64,000 nt of DNA from Psychrobacter coccoides (GTDB taxonomy: Bacteria > Pseudomonadota > Gammaproteobacteria > Pseudomonadales > Moraxellaceae), in contig NZ_JAGBKM010000008.1 of NCBI RefSeq assembly GCF_017498085.1, positions 1 through 64,000 on the forward strand, in the 5' to 3' direction. Below the pieces are notes generated by a model. It did no database searches, was not told where the DNA came from, and saw nothing but the letters and a program-made list of their open reading frames with translations. Shown piece by piece: positions 19,385-29,204 of this stretch. Positions within the stretch are counted from its first letter, which is position 1, and each line of letters begins with the position of its first letter. The translations under genes and the position numbers were made by a program.

Positions 19385-22300
19385 ATGCCAAAACGTACCG
19401 ACATAAAAAGCATTCTTATCATTGGCGCAGGCCCCATCGTCATCGGCCAAGCATGTGAGTTTGACTACTCAGGCGCGCAGGCGTGTAAAGCGCTAAAAGA
19501 AGAAGGCTACCGTGTCATCTTAGTCAACTCAAACCCTGCGACCATCATGACGGACCCTGTCATGGCCGATGCCACCTATATCGAGCCGATTACTTGGCAG
19601 ACAGTCGAGCAAATCATTGCCAAAGAGCGTCCTGACGCTATTTTGCCGACGATGGGTGGCCAGACGGCGCTGAACTGTGCACTAGATTTGGATAAGCACG
19701 GCATCCTAACCAAATACAACTGCGAGCTGATTGGTGCCACCAAAGACGCAATTGAGATGGCAGAAGACCGTGAGCTGTTTGACCAAGCCATGAAGCGTAT
19801 CGGCCTTGAATGTCCACGTGCCGAAACTGCTGAGACCATGGAAGAAGCTTTTGCCACTCAAGAAAAAATGGGCTATCCCTGCATCATTCGTCCGTCATTT
19901 ACCATGGGCGGCTCAGGCGGCGGTATCGCTTATAACCGTGACGAGTTTATCGAAATCTGTGAACGCGGATTTGACTTATCACCGAATCACCAACTGTTGA
20001 TCGATGAGTCACTTATCGGCTGGAAAGAGTATGAGATGGAAGTGGTGCGTGACAAAAACGACAACTGCATCATCATCTGCGCCATTGAAAACTTCGATCC
20101 CATGGGCGTACACACAGGCGACTCCATCACCGTCGCCCCTGCGCAGACTTTGACCGATAAAGAATATCAAATCATGCGTAACGCATCACTGGCGGTACTG
20201 CGTGAGATTGGCGTCGAAACTGGCGGCTCAAACGTCCAGTTCGGCATCAACCCAGATACGGGCCGCATGGTCGTCATTGAGATGAACCCACGGGTATCAC
20301 GCTCATCAGCATTGGCCTCAAAAGCCACGGGATTCCCGATTGCCAAAATCGCGGCCAAACTGGCGGTTGGTTATACCCTAGATGAATTGCAAAATGACAT
20401 CACAGGTGGCAAAACGCCAGCCAGCTTTGAGCCTGCGCTTGATTACGTGGTTACTAAGATACCAAGATTTAACTTCGAAAAATTCCCGCAAGCAGACAAC
20501 ATCCTATCAACACAGATGAAGTCAGTCGGTGAAGTCATGGCCATCGGCCGTAACTTCCAAGAATCCATGCAAAAAGCGCTACGTGGTATGGAAACAGGCT
20601 CAGACGGCTTTGATGAGCAAATCGACTTTAATGCCATCAAAGACGGCAAGCTTAGCACCGATAAAGCCCGTAGCGAGATTGTCAATCATTTGACTATTCC
20701 AACGCCAGAGCGTATTTATTACGTCGCTGATGCCTTCCGCATCGGTATGAGCGTCGATGACGTCTTTAATTACACCAAAATTGACCCCTGGTTTTTGGTA
20801 CAAATCGAAGATATCGTCAACACCGAGGCTGAGGTCAAAGCCTTAGGCTTTGGCGGTATCACCGAACAAAACCTACGTGGCTTTAAGCGCAAAGGCTTAT
20901 CAGATTTACGTCTGGCCAAACTGCTTGGCGTGTCGCAAAAACAGCTGCGCAAAAAACGTTGGGATCTAGGTGTGTATCCTGTTTATAAGCGTGTCGATAC
21001 CTGTGCGGCAGAGTTTGCCACCAGCACCGCTTATATGTACTCAACCTATGACAGCGAATGCGAAGCCAACCCAACCGACAAGAAAAAAATCATGGTCATC
21101 GGTGGTGGTCCTAACCGTATTGGCCAAGGTATTGAGTTTGACTATTGTTGTGTCCATGCTGCCCTAGCGATGCGTGCAGACGGCTACGAGACCATTATGG
21201 TCAACTGTAATCCTGAGACGGTTTCGACCGATTATGACACCTCAGATCGTCTTTACTTTGAGCCCATCACCCTAGAGGATGTGCTTGAAATCGTCCGTAT
21301 CGAAAACCCGGATGGCGTCATCGTGCAGTTCGGTGGTCAAACCCCACTAAAACTGGCTCGTGCTTTAGAGTCTGCTGGGGTAAAAATCATTGGTACTAGT
21401 CCTGACGCCATTGACCGTGCTGAAGACCGTGAACGTTTCCAACATATGATTCAGCAGCTTGATCTTGTACAGCCGTCCAATGCGCTTGCGACCAGCTTAG
21501 AGGATGGACTGATCAAAGCCAAAGATGTTGGCTACCCGCTAGTCGTTCGCCCCTCTTATGTACTCGGTGGCCGTGCGATGGAAATCGTCTATAACGAAGC
21601 AGAGCTCAAACACTACTTACGCACCGCTGTACAAGCGTCTAATGAAGCACCTGTGCTCCTTGATCGCTTCTTAGACGATGCTGTCGAAGTCGATGTCGAC
21701 TGTGTCTGTGACGGTACTGATGTAGTCATCGGTGGTATCATGCAGCATATCGAGCAAGCTGGCGTTCACTCTGGCGACTCAGCATGCTCACTACCGCCGT
21801 ACTCATTATCAGATGAGCTTTGCGATAAAATGCGTGCGCAAACAGTCGCTATGGCAAAAGAGCTTGGCGTAGTAGGTCTGATGAACGTCCAGTTTGCAGT
21901 CAAAGGCGACACCGTTTATATCCTTGAGGTCAACCCACGTGCCGCTCGTACCGTGCCGTTTGTCTCTAAGTGTATCGGCACGTCGCTGGCACAAGTGGCA
22001 GCACGCTGTATGGCTGGCACGTCATTAAAAGATCAAGGCTTTACTACCGAGATTGTGCCCTCATTTTATGCGGTCAAAGAAGCGGTCTTCCCCTTTGCCA
22101 AATTCCCAGGCGTTGATCCTATCTTGAGCCCTGAGATGAAATCAACGGGCGAGGTAATGGGTGTTGGCAAAACCTTTGGTGAGGCCTTCTATAAAGCCGT
22201 TATCGGTAGTAATGAGCGTCTGCCAGGTCTGCCGACTGCAGGCGAGACCAAAACCGTCTTTATCTCAGTGCGTGATAGCGACAAAGAGCAAGTAGCGCCT

Positions 22301-22663
22301 ATCGCTCGCCAACTCTTAGACTTTGGTTTTGAGATCGTTGCTACTACTGGCACCCAAAAAGTACTGAGTGATAATGGCATCGAGTGCAAACAAATCAACA
22401 AGGTTACTGAAGGTCGCCCACACATCGTTGATGCCTTGAAAAACGGCAAAATCGACCTTATTATCAATACCACTGAAGGCAAACAGGCACAAGAGGATTC
22501 GTTTTCTATCCGTCGTAGTGCCCTGCAAGGCAAGGTGTTTTATGTCACTACCTTAGGTGCAGCGGATGCGGTTTGTAAATCTTATGCCATTGACCTACCG
22601 TTTGATGTGTATAAGTTACAAGATTTGCATCAGCAAGCAAAGGTGGTTGACGCGGCTGAATAA
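19385..22663 (+). CDS. carB: Carbamoyl-phosphate synthase large subunit
   Basis: Synthetase subunit of 1092 residues, slightly longer than the usual 1070-1075. Two homologous ATP-grasp halves: the first (about 1-400) phosphorylates bicarbonate, with [20 protein letters not shown] at the start; the second (about 560-940) phosphorylates carbamate, with [20 protein letters not shown]. An oligomerisation domain lies between them. The C-terminal MGS-like domain (about 945-1080, [30 protein letters not shown]) is the allosteric region binding UMP and ornithine in relatives. It follows carA by 117 bases and is likely in one transcript with it. Confidence 0.97.
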   Translation: MPKRTDIKSILIIGAGPIVIGQACEFDYSGAQACKALKEEGYRVILVNSNPATIMTDPVMADATYIEPITWQTVEQIIAKERPDAILPTMGGQTALNCALDLDKHGILTKYNCELIGATKDAIEMAEDRELFDQAMKRIGLECPRAETAETMEEAFATQEKMGYPCIIRPSFTMGGSGGGIAYNRDEFIEICERGFDLSPNHQLLIDESLIGWKEYEMEVVRDKNDNCIIICAIENFDPMGVHTGDSITVAPAQTLTDKEYQIMRNASLAVLREIGVETGGSNVQFGINPDTGRMVVIEMNPRVSRSSALASKATGFPIAKIAAKLAVGYTLDELQNDITGGKTPASFEPALDYVVTKIPRFNFEKFPQADNILSTQMKSVGEVMAIGRNFQESMQKALRGMETGSDGFDEQIDFNAIKDGKLSTDKARSEIVNHLTIPTPERIYYVADAFRIGMSVDDVFNYTKIDPWFLVQIEDIVNTEAEVKALGFGGITEQNLRGFKRKGLSDLRLAKLLGVSQKQLRKKRWDLGVYPVYKRVDTCAAEFATSTAYMYSTYDSECEANPTDKKKIMVIGGGPNRIGQGIEFDYCCVHAALAMRADGYETIMVNCNPETVSTDYDTSDRLYFEPITLEDVLEIVRIENPDGVIVQFGGQTPLKLARALESAGVKIIGTSPDAIDRAEDRERFQHMIQQLDLVQPSNALATSLEDGLIKAKDVGYPLVVRPSYVLGGRAMEIVYNEAELKHYLRTAVQASNEAPVLLDRFLDDAVEVDVDCVCDGTDVVIGGIMQHIEQAGVHSGDSACSLPPYSLSDELCDKMRAQTVAMAKELGVVGLMNVQFAVKGDTVYILEVNPRAARTVPFVSKCIGTSLAQVAARCMAGTSLKDQGFTTEIVPSFYAVKEAVFPFAKFPGVDPILSPEMKSTGEVMGVGKTFGEAFYKAVIGSNERLPGLPTAGETKTVFISVRDSDKEQVAPIARQLLDFGFEIVATTGTQKVLSDNGIECKQINKVTEGRPHIVDALKNGKIDLIINTTEGKQAQEDSFSIRRSALQGKVFYVTTLGAADAVCKSYAIDLPFDVYKLQDLHQQAKVVDAAE

Positions 22664-22780
22664 ATTCAGTAGATTAAGTATCATTGTAATGACAGCGTAA
22701 GCTATGGTTTTTTGAAATCGTACTCATAGCCTTAATATTATGATCACTTAAAAAGCATCACTTAAAAAAGCAGTTATTTT

Positions 22781-22816
22781 AAAAAGCATAGTGGCCTACT
22801 CGCGACTATGCTTTTT
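22781..22816 (+). terminator. Rho-independent terminator of carAB
   Basis: AAAAAGCATAGT pairs with ACTATGCTTTTT around a 12-base loop, ending in five Ts, about 120 bases beyond carB. The A run on the other side could let it work in both directions. Confidence 0.75.
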
Positions 22817-22929
22817 ATTACGTAAACTTATTGTCAGATGCTGAATAAACCAATACATTATTGAAAATTTAAAGATTTCACAGCGCCAATTTACCTTTTT
22901 TATATTTCAAACCCATTGCAACAACACAG

Positions 22930-22961
22930 ACACCATCTCACTATTTACTAGGAGATGGTGT
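22930..22961 (+). other. Stem-loop in the greA 5' leader
   Basis: ACACCATCTC pairs with GAGATGGTGT around a 12-base loop, ending 25 bases before the greA start codon and just before the AAGGA ribosome site (22976-22980). It may affect greA translation or early termination. No T run follows. Confidence 0.6.
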
Positions 22962-22986
22962 GGTGTTATTGGTTTAAGGAAAAAAT

Positions 22987-23463
22987 ATGCAACGTTATCC
23001 CATGACTCCACAAGGACATGCGGCTCTTGAAGCCGAATTAAAGCAACTAAAAACCATCGAACGACCACGTATTACTGCTGCTATCGCTGACGCTCGTGAA
23101 CATGGCGACCTAAAAGAAAACGCCGAGTATCACGCTGCTCGTGAGCAGCAGGGATTCTGTGAGGCTCGTATCCGTGATATTGAAGCCAAGCTTAGCGCCG
23201 CTCAGGTTATTGATCCGTCGACCTTACCAAAAGAAGGGCGTGTGGTATTTGGCGTGACTGTCGTCATCGAAAATATGGACACTGAAGAAGAAACCCGTTA
23301 TCAGATCGTTGGTGATGACGAAGCGGACTTTAAAGTGGGCAAAATTTCAGTCAACTCGCCCATCGCTCGTGGTCTTATCGGTAAATCAGAAGGTGATGAA
23401 GCCCGTATCGAAACACCAAAGGGTGTGGTGGAATATGAGGTAATGGAAGTCATTTACGACTAG
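22987..23463 (+). CDS. greA: Transcription elongation factor GreA
   Basis: Rescues backtracked RNA polymerase by stimulating transcript cleavage through the secondary channel. The 158-residue length is standard. The N-terminal coiled coil (about 1-75) carries the acidic tip in [17 protein letters not shown], with Asp and Glu residues that hold the catalytic Mg2+. The C-terminal FKBP-like domain (about 80-158) includes [17 protein letters not shown]. Preceded by an AAGGA site and followed by a strong terminator, it seems to be transcribed alone or by read-through from carB. Confidence 0.97.
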   Translation: MQRYPMTPQGHAALEAELKQLKTIERPRITAAIADAREHGDLKENAEYHAAREQQGFCEARIRDIEAKLSAAQVIDPSTLPKEGRVVFGVTVVIENMDTEEETRYQIVGDDEADFKVGKISVNSPIARGLIGKSEGDEARIETPKGVVEYEVMEVIYD

Positions 23464-23534
23464 GGTCTGTAGAGTACTTACCAAGACTTTCTATCAGTCG
23501 TTAAACCAACGCTTTCGCTACTATCCTCGTATAT

Positions 23535-23568
23535 GCCCCAAGTATTTCACAATACTTGGGGCGTTTTT
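23535..23568 (+). terminator. Rho-independent terminator of greA
   Basis: Stem GCCCCAAGTATT/AATACTTGGGGC (12 pairs) with loop TCAC, then GTTTTT. It lies 72 bases after the greA stop. Confidence 0.9.
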
Positions 23569-23685
23569 GTATTCATAGTACGACAGTAGTTGTCGTGTAT
23601 CATGCTATTTTTATTAGCGAATACAATAACTTAAGCATAATTTTGATAAGATAGTCTTTCATTAATTCATTGGTAATTACCACTT

Positions 23686-24954
23686 ATGGCAACCATCAAT
23701 TATGAACGACTACAAGGCAAGCTCAATATTTTGGCCGATGCGGCGAAGTATGATGTCTCCTGCTCCTCTTCCGCTGGCACTCGCAAAAACCAAGGCGGCG
23801 GTCTCGGCGATGCCTCAGCGACCGGTATCTGTCATAGCTATACCGAAGATGGTCGCTGTGTCAGCTTGCTCAAAATCCTACTGACCAATCATTGTATTTA
23901 TGACTGTGCGTACTGTACCTCACGTAAAAGTAACGACACCCCGCGTGCTGCCTTTACGGTTGAGGAAGTGGTTGATTTGACCATGCAATTTTATCGCCGT
24001 AACTATATCGAAGGGCTATTTTTGAGCTCAGGTATTTTTAAGAGTGGCGACTACACCATGGAGCGCTTAGTTGAAGTGGCAAAGATATTGCGTACTCGTG
24101 AGCGTTTTAATGGTTATATTCATCTGAAGACTATTCCTGGGGCGTCAAAAGAGCTGCTATTAGAAGCGGGACTCTATGCCGATCGCTTGAGCGTCAATAT
24201 TGAAATTCCAACTAAGTCAGGGCTTGCACTACTGGCTCCTGAGAAGTCGCACGACGAGTTAAAAGCGCCGATGGAAACGGTGAAAGAAGAGATTATCACC
24301 ATCCGTGAGAGCCGTAAAAGCCATAAAAAAGCGCCAAAATTCACCCCAGCGGGTCAGACCAGTCAAATGATCGTCGGCGCAAGTAATGAGACCGATCTGC
24401 AGGTGATTCAACTCTCAAGTCACTTTTATAAAACCTATGATCTCAAGCGGGTGTATTACTCCGGGTATGTGCCGATGCTCTCTGATAATCGTCTGCCCGT
24501 TATCGGCACGCCAGTACCCATGGTGCGTGAAAACCGACTGTACCAAGCCGACTGGCTCATGCGTTTTTATGGCTTTAGTGCTGATGAAATCGTGGAGCCG
24601 GAGTCGCCATTTTTGGACTTAGACTGCGACCCAAAGCTCGCTTGGGCGATTCGTCATCGTGAGCATTTCCCCGTCAATATTCAAACGGCCAGTTACGAGA
24701 TGATCGTGCGTATCCCTGGTATTGGTACCAAAACGGCTAAAAAGATAATAAAAGCACGTAAGTTCAACCAATTGACGCTTTATCATCTCAAAAAAATGGG
24801 CGCTGCCGTCAATCGGGCCAAATACTTCATTGCCACCACAGGCAAAAACGAGCATTTAGCACATCTCACTCGTGATAACTTTCGTCAATATGTGCTGGCA
24901 CAAACGCAGACAAAATTTAAAGACCAGCGTCATGGTCAGTTGGCATTATTTTAA
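23686..24954 (+). CDS. Radical SAM protein with helix-hairpin-helix, predicted DNA repair or modification
   Basis: 422 residues. The radical SAM cluster motif CxxxCxxC is Cys70, Cys74 and Cys77 in NHCIYDCAYC, preceded by a conserved GLGDASATGICHSY stretch that brings extra cysteines. A helix-hairpin-helix, IPGIGTKTAKKI at about 343-354, suggests DNA binding near the C-terminus. This matches the family described as putative DNA modification/repair radical SAM proteins, usually found next to a DUF4130 protein, as here (next gene after 19 bases). The reaction is unknown; a link to uracil-DNA glycosylase-like enzymes is known from gene context only. Confidence 0.88.
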   Translation: MATINYERLQGKLNILADAAKYDVSCSSSAGTRKNQGGGLGDASATGICHSYTEDGRCVSLLKILLTNHCIYDCAYCTSRKSNDTPRAAFTVEEVVDLTMQFYRRNYIEGLFLSSGIFKSGDYTMERLVEVAKILRTRERFNGYIHLKTIPGASKELLLEAGLYADRLSVNIEIPTKSGLALLAPEKSHDELKAPMETVKEEIITIRESRKSHKKAPKFTPAGQTSQMIVGASNETDLQVIQLSSHFYKTYDLKRVYYSGYVPMLSDNRLPVIGTPVPMVRENRLYQADWLMRFYGFSADEIVEPESPFLDLDCDPKLAWAIRHREHFPVNIQTASYEMIVRIPGIGTKTAKKIIKARKFNQLTLYHLKKMGAAVNRAKYFIATTGKNEHLAHLTRDNFRQYVLAQTQTKFKDQRHGQLALF

Positions 24955-24973
24955 ACACGTCATAAGGACTACC

Positions 24974-25846
24974 ATGTCACAGCTTCAGCTCCAAAGTATG
25001 TTTGATGTCAATCGATCCACACCTAGTATCATTACGCATGAAGCCAGTTTTGAGGGTTGGCTGAGCGCTGTTTTTTATGTGTATGCCAATCGATTACAAA
25101 GTGATGAAGCACTGCAGCTGACTGCACGAGATCGCTACGTGCCATCATTAATAGATCAAGCTATCAATGTAGACACTGATACCGACCATGCTGACAGAGT
25201 GATGATTAAATTAACGCAACTATTGGGGCGCTCTGGCATGCGTCAGTTACTTTGGGGATTTTTGTCCGAAAAAGATAACATCGGTACGACTTTATTTCAG
25301 GTGGTCAAGTATGCCATCAATTTTCCTAATCGTGACATTATGCAAGATTTGGGAGATTTGAACGTACTTGAACTGGTACAGACAGTGAAGTCTGTCGGCC
25401 GTGAGAAGCATCGGATGGAAGCCTTTGTGCGCTTTGAGCATACCACTGATGATATTTATTTTGCTCGTATTGCGCCTGACTTTAATGTGTTGCCGCTCAT
25501 TGGTGAGCACTTTCGTCAGCGCTATCAAGATCAGTACTGGGCGATTTACGACTTGGTCCGTGGATTTGGTATATATTATGATAAAAGTAACAGCACGCCC
25601 AAACGCCCTGCTGCATTGCAAACCATTACTGACTTAGATGAGACCGTGATACGCAATCCTGCTAGCATTCATAGCAAGGATGAGCAGCGTTATCAAAAGT
25701 TTTGGCAAGGCTACTTTACCAACGTTAATATTAAAGACCGTAAAAACCCACGCTTACACAAACAATATCTGCCGCAGCGCTACTGGAAGTACTTGAGTGA
25801 AAAACAAGTACTGCCTAATGCTGAGCATCTGCATAAACGACGTTAA
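24974..25846 (+). CDS. DUF4130-family protein, partner of the radical SAM protein
   Basis: 290 residues from the ATG at 24974, chosen because AAGGA precedes it and the longer frame would overlap the upstream gene. The family is described as a probable DNA metabolism protein and often occurs fused or adjacent to uracil-DNA glycosylase-like domains. Visible features are SFEGWLSAVFYVYANRLQ near the N-terminus, FVRFEHTTDDIYFARIAPDF in the middle and a C-terminal YLPQRYWKYLSEKQ. No glycosylase domain is fused here. The gene directly follows the radical SAM gene, so the two are probably cotranscribed and act together. Function unproven. Confidence 0.85.
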   Translation: MSQLQLQSMFDVNRSTPSIITHEASFEGWLSAVFYVYANRLQSDEALQLTARDRYVPSLIDQAINVDTDTDHADRVMIKLTQLLGRSGMRQLLWGFLSEKDNIGTTLFQVVKYAINFPNRDIMQDLGDLNVLELVQTVKSVGREKHRMEAFVRFEHTTDDIYFARIAPDFNVLPLIGEHFRQRYQDQYWAIYDLVRGFGIYYDKSNSTPKRPAALQTITDLDETVIRNPASIHSKDEQRYQKFWQGYFTNVNIKDRKNPRLHKQYLPQRYWKYLSEKQVLPNAEHLHKRR

Positions 25847-25957
25847 AGCTGATTTGTGTCTTCTGATTTTACAATCAATCAAGCCAGACGGTTGAGTTTT
25901 AGTGGCTTTTGACTGACAATAGCAGCTTGATGTTATTAATCGGTGATCAACGCTCTT

Positions 25958-27232
25958 ATGAAAGTTATGCGCTTACTGTCGTCTTTAAAGCATGATGAAT
26001 CCGAACGTGGTATTTTTCATCTTGGACGGGCACTGGTCAAAAACGGACATACCTCCATTATCGTCTCTAGTGCCAATGACGATGATGACTTGGTCAAGCG
26101 TTTAGAGCGTGATGGCAATATATATCATCAACTGCACATGTATAAAAAGTCGTGGTTGTCATTGCTACAAGTGGCGCCCCTGCGTCATCTCATTGAGCAG
26201 CATAGCCCTGATATTATCCATGTGCATTCACGCACACCTGCTTGGGTGCTGCACTTAGCCTTACGTCGTACTCGAGTCAAGCCTCGGCCTAAGCTGGTAT
26301 CGACCATGTATGGCTTTTATTCTATAAATAAGTACTCCCAAGCCCTGCTCGATGTCGATACTGTCATCACAGTTTCTGATAGCGTAATGAACTACCTGAA
26401 AAAAAACATACATCGTATGGATGTTGGCGCCAACGTCATTAAACGTATTTATCGCGGCGTCGATACTCGGCGCTACCCTTATCGGCACAACCCTTCAGTA
26501 TACTGGCTTAGACGTACGTTTGCAGAGTATCCCGAGCTTGAGCATAAAAAATGGTTGGTGTTTCCCACTATTATAGGCAATGAGTATGGTCAAGAATGGC
26601 TGATCGACATCTTAGGCAACTTACAAGAACAATATCCTAATATCCATGCCATCATCATGGATGAAGACCTACGCTATGGTGATGTGGCGCATGAGGATTT
26701 TCGCCAACGCACCAATACTTTAGGACTCTCCGAGCGTATCACCTATGTTGGGCAAAAACGCAACGATATGCGTGAGTGGCTGTCTGCGGCAAACATCGTA
26801 CTGGCACTGGCAAATCAGCCCGAGTCTATCGGTATCACCGCCCTGCAAGCGATTCACTTGGGCACGCCAGTGGTTGGCTGGGATCAAGCCGCATTTAGTG
26901 AAATACTACAACCGCTTTACCCCCAAGGCCTGGTCAAAAAATACAACGCCAAAGCTTTGTGTAAAGTGGTCAAAAGCCAGCTAGAAAGTGTCACTCGTCC
27001 TGAAATGACTGATAAATTCACCATACGTGAGATGATCACAGAAACACTAAAAGTCTATGAAGCCTTGTATGCAGAGGCACAAGCAGAGCAGCAAGCTCAA
27101 GCAGATGCAGAAGCCATACGCAGAGTTAAGAAGCACCTCAAAGCTACAGACAAGCGCACCGAACCAGTTAATCTTAAGAAAAAAACATTCAAACTGCCCA
27201 GCCTAAAAAAACAAAAACCGCCCAAAAAATAA
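25958..27232 (+). CDS. Glycosyltransferase family 4 protein
   Basis: GT-B fold sugar transferase of about 424 residues from the ATG at 25958; a GTG 15 bases upstream is an alternative. The N-terminal half binds the acceptor, with VMRLLSSLKHDESERGIFHL and PDIIHVHSRTPAW. The C-terminal half binds the nucleotide sugar, with VYRGVD-like IYRGVDTRRY and the ESIGITALQAIHLGTPVVGW motif containing the conserved acidic residue (about 285-305). The last 60 residues are low in complexity: an Ala/Gln/Glu coil and then a Lys/Pro-rich tail. Probably acts on LPS or another surface glycan; no glycan cluster is present, so the product is unknown. Confidence 0.85.
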   Translation: MKVMRLLSSLKHDESERGIFHLGRALVKNGHTSIIVSSANDDDDLVKRLERDGNIYHQLHMYKKSWLSLLQVAPLRHLIEQHSPDIIHVHSRTPAWVLHLALRRTRVKPRPKLVSTMYGFYSINKYSQALLDVDTVITVSDSVMNYLKKNIHRMDVGANVIKRIYRGVDTRRYPYRHNPSVYWLRRTFAEYPELEHKKWLVFPTIIGNEYGQEWLIDILGNLQEQYPNIHAIIMDEDLRYGDVAHEDFRQRTNTLGLSERITYVGQKRNDMREWLSAANIVLALANQPESIGITALQAIHLGTPVVGWDQAAFSEILQPLYPQGLVKKYNAKALCKVVKSQLESVTRPEMTDKFTIREMITETLKVYEALYAEAQAEQQAQADAEAIRRVKKHLKATDKRTEPVNLKKKTFKLPSLKKQKPPKK

Positions 27233-27246
27233 AGTCTTTCGCCCTC

Positions 27247-27975
27247 TCAATAAGTGGTCGGCGTATGAGCACTGACAATACGAGTGATGCTATCTGTAGG
27301 GTTTATAAACGTATGCGGATGACTGGTATCGATCACATAGCTGTCACCTTTGCTCAATAGGTAGGTACTATCCTCGATTCGTATGACGATCTTGCCTTCT
27401 ATCACCGTGCCAATCTCTTCACCTTCATGGGTAATCTTCTCTTCTGTAGCGCTATTGGGCTGATAAGTCTCTATCAAAAACCCTAGGTTTTTTGTCGTGC
27501 TACAGTTATATACCTGCTTTAGGGACACTCTACTGTTAGGCTCACTCAGCTCCAATAAATCTTGCGGTGTCACCACCACTCTTGGTTTGCGCTCTTTCCA
27601 TTCATCACTAAAAAATGTCGTTAGATCAGAGTCTAAAACTTGCAATATGGCTTTTAAAGTATTGATGGCGGGACTGACTTTGTTGCGCTCAATAGAGCTG
27701 ATCGCTGTGTTGGTCAGCCCTGCCATTCTTGCCAGCTTACGTTGGGAGTAGCCTTTATCCAGACGCATTTGATTGATTTTTTTGCCGATATCTTCTTCTG
27801 CCAGCTCGGCCTTCTTAGATATGGGTGCCGAGTCGGCTATCGTCTCACTCCCTTCGTCGCTACTGACCTCTGCCCCCTCAAGACAACGGTTATCAGGGTC
27901 TTGAGAGTCGGTATGGTCAGAGGCATCAGCATCGGTAGTAACCATGTCTTTATTGTGCTTGGTTTTGGCTGGCAT
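27247..27975 (-). CDS. XRE-family regulator with C-terminal cupin (PuuR-like)
   Basis: 242 residues from the ATG at 27975 (MPAKTKHNKD). An acidic N-terminal stretch is followed by a Cro/CI helix-turn-helix (KGYSQRKLARMAGLTNTAIS, about residues 78-97 onward) and a cupin domain near the C-terminus (GEEIGTVIEGKIVIRIEDST, SYVIDTSHPHTF). This is the layout of PuuR, the repressor of putrescine use in E. coli. Its start overlaps the end of puuD by 26 bases, so the two are one operon. The N-terminal extension of about 65 residues before the helix-turn-helix is longer than in E. coli PuuR (185 residues in total). Confidence 0.85.
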   Translation of the reverse strand: MPAKTKHNKDMVTTDADASDHTDSQDPDNRCLEGAEVSSDEGSETIADSAPISKKAELAEEDIGKKINQMRLDKGYSQRKLARMAGLTNTAISSIERNKVSPAINTLKAILQVLDSDLTTFFSDEWKERKPRVVVTPQDLLELSEPNSRVSLKQVYNCSTTKNLGFLIETYQPNSATEEKITHEGEEIGTVIEGKIVIRIEDSTYLLSKGDSYVIDTSHPHTFINPTDSITRIVSAHTPTTY

Positions 27976-28690
27976 AATGAATGAATTCCGTAAATAGAAA
28001 TTTGGACAAATCATCTTGAGCATAATTCAACTCAGGATGCCATTGTACACCAATCATAAACGGATGTTCTAGCAGGCTTATGCCCTCTACTAGCCCATCA
28101 GGTGCAAGCGCTTCAACAAATAAACGCTTGCCGACCTGATTGATGGCTTGCTTATGTAGAGAATTCACATGCCATTTATCGCCAAACGCCTTTAATCGCC
28201 CACCAGCTTGGATGATGACGTCATGTACTGGCTGATATTGGACTTCAAGTGGTTGGCTGGCGTCTTCTAAGTGTGGCTCATAAAACCCCTCAACTTCACG
28301 CCAATCTGGATATAACGTCCCTTCAAAATACACGTTCATCTCTTGCAGGCCCCGACAGATGGCCAACAAAGGTACGCCCTGCTTATCAGCATATGCCAAT
28401 AACTTAAAGCTTAATTCATCACGGCCCAAATCCTCTTTTTCTTCGATATGCGCTGCGCCATAACGTGTTGGCGCTACATTGCTATAGCTGCCCGTCAATA
28501 AAATACCATCGACAGCAGCAACTAATGCTTCAAAGTTCCCTTCTGCAGCAGCAGTATTTGGCAGCAATATTGGATTACCACCATAAAAATGTACCGCATC
28601 GATATATTTTTGATATACCGCTTGACCCGATTGTCCATCAATCATTTTGTGACAAGCGACAATGGCAATAATAGGTTTACGATTTTGCAT
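27950..28690 (-). CDS. puuD: Gamma-glutamyl-gamma-aminobutyrate hydrolase
   Basis: Class I glutamine amidotransferase-like hydrolase that frees GABA and glutamate in the last step of the gamma-glutamylated putrescine pathway. 246 residues. Nucleophile Cys in LLAICRGLQEMNV (about residue 112), then the His-Glu pair in GVQWHPELN near the C-terminus. The GSYSNVAPTRYG segment near 68-80 is typical of the PuuD group. It is divergent from puuA across a 514-base control region and overlaps the PuuR-like gene downstream. Confidence 0.92.
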   Translation of the reverse strand: MQNRKPIIAIVACHKMIDGQSGQAVYQKYIDAVHFYGGNPILLPNTAAAEGNFEALVAAVDGILLTGSYSNVAPTRYGAAHIEEKEDLGRDELSFKLLAYADKQGVPLLAICRGLQEMNVYFEGTLYPDWREVEGFYEPHLEDASQPLEVQYQPVHDVIIQAGGRLKAFGDKWHVNSLHKQAINQVGKRLFVEALAPDGLVEGISLLEHPFMIGVQWHPELNYAQDDLSKFLFTEFIHYASQNQAQ

Positions 28691-28881
28691 ATTATTCTTC
28701 CTTGAATGTTACAACCACGGTTAAAAACTTGGCTAACAGCATGATAGCAGATGAGATAAGTGTCTATATCAAGCTAAAATCTATCATAACGCCTGAGTAA
28801 ATGTAAACTATAAAACCCAACATAATCTTAAATGACTTAAAATGACTTATTTAAGTTTCGAAATGTTATTTAAAATTGTAA

Positions 28882-28910
28882 TTGACATATAAAGATTTCA
28901 CTTATATATT
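28882..28910 (+). promoter_or_regulatory. Sigma-70 promoter of the puuA operon
   Basis: TTGACA, 17-base spacer, TATATT. This would give a leader of about 290 bases ahead of puuA, containing the TGACGTCA pair, so repression could act on elongation or there may be a second promoter nearer the gene. Confidence 0.6.
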
Positions 28911-29027
28911 AAATGTCATTAGCAACATAAAAGAAACAACTTATATGGCAATAAAGTTGGTTTTTTATTAAATAAAGTCTAATCAAGCTGTGGCTGTTAA
29001 GACTAAAAAACCTGCTATATACCTTTA

Positions 29028-29072
29028 AATGACGTCACAAACAATCAAGGAAGCTGTGTCAGTGACGTCATT
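29028..29072. promoter_or_regulatory. Paired TGACGTCA operator-like sites
   Basis: AATGACGTCAC (29028-29038) and its exact reverse complement GTGACGTCATT (29062-29072) lie with start points 34 bases apart, about three helical turns. Each half contains the palindrome TGACGTCA. Likely binding site for a regulator of putrescine catabolism such as the PuuR-like protein; inferred from position. Confidence 0.55.
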
Positions 29073-29204
29073 GTAAATCCTGGTTTTTTTAAACCAGCTA
29101 ACATTTATCACAGATAATGCAGCTTAAGTTTGTAACCCTCACTTTATAAGTTAAAAAACTGACAGCCTAAAACCAATAGTCTAAAACCGATAGGAAGCGT
29201 AGAC

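Larger units (their letters stand above)
28691..29204. promoter_or_regulatory. Divergent control region between puuD and puuA
   Basis: 514 non-coding, AT-rich bases. It holds a good plus-strand promoter (28882-28910), two inverted TGACGTCA sites (29028-29072) and a small hairpin CTGGTTT/AAACCAG (29080-29097). The puuD promoter on the minus strand was not pinned down. Confidence 0.6.

Noticed and set aside
24872-24973. Longer N-terminus for the DUF4130 protein
   Set aside because: Would overlap the radical SAM gene by about 80 bases, while the ATG at 24974 has a good AAGGA site and matches the family N-terminus.
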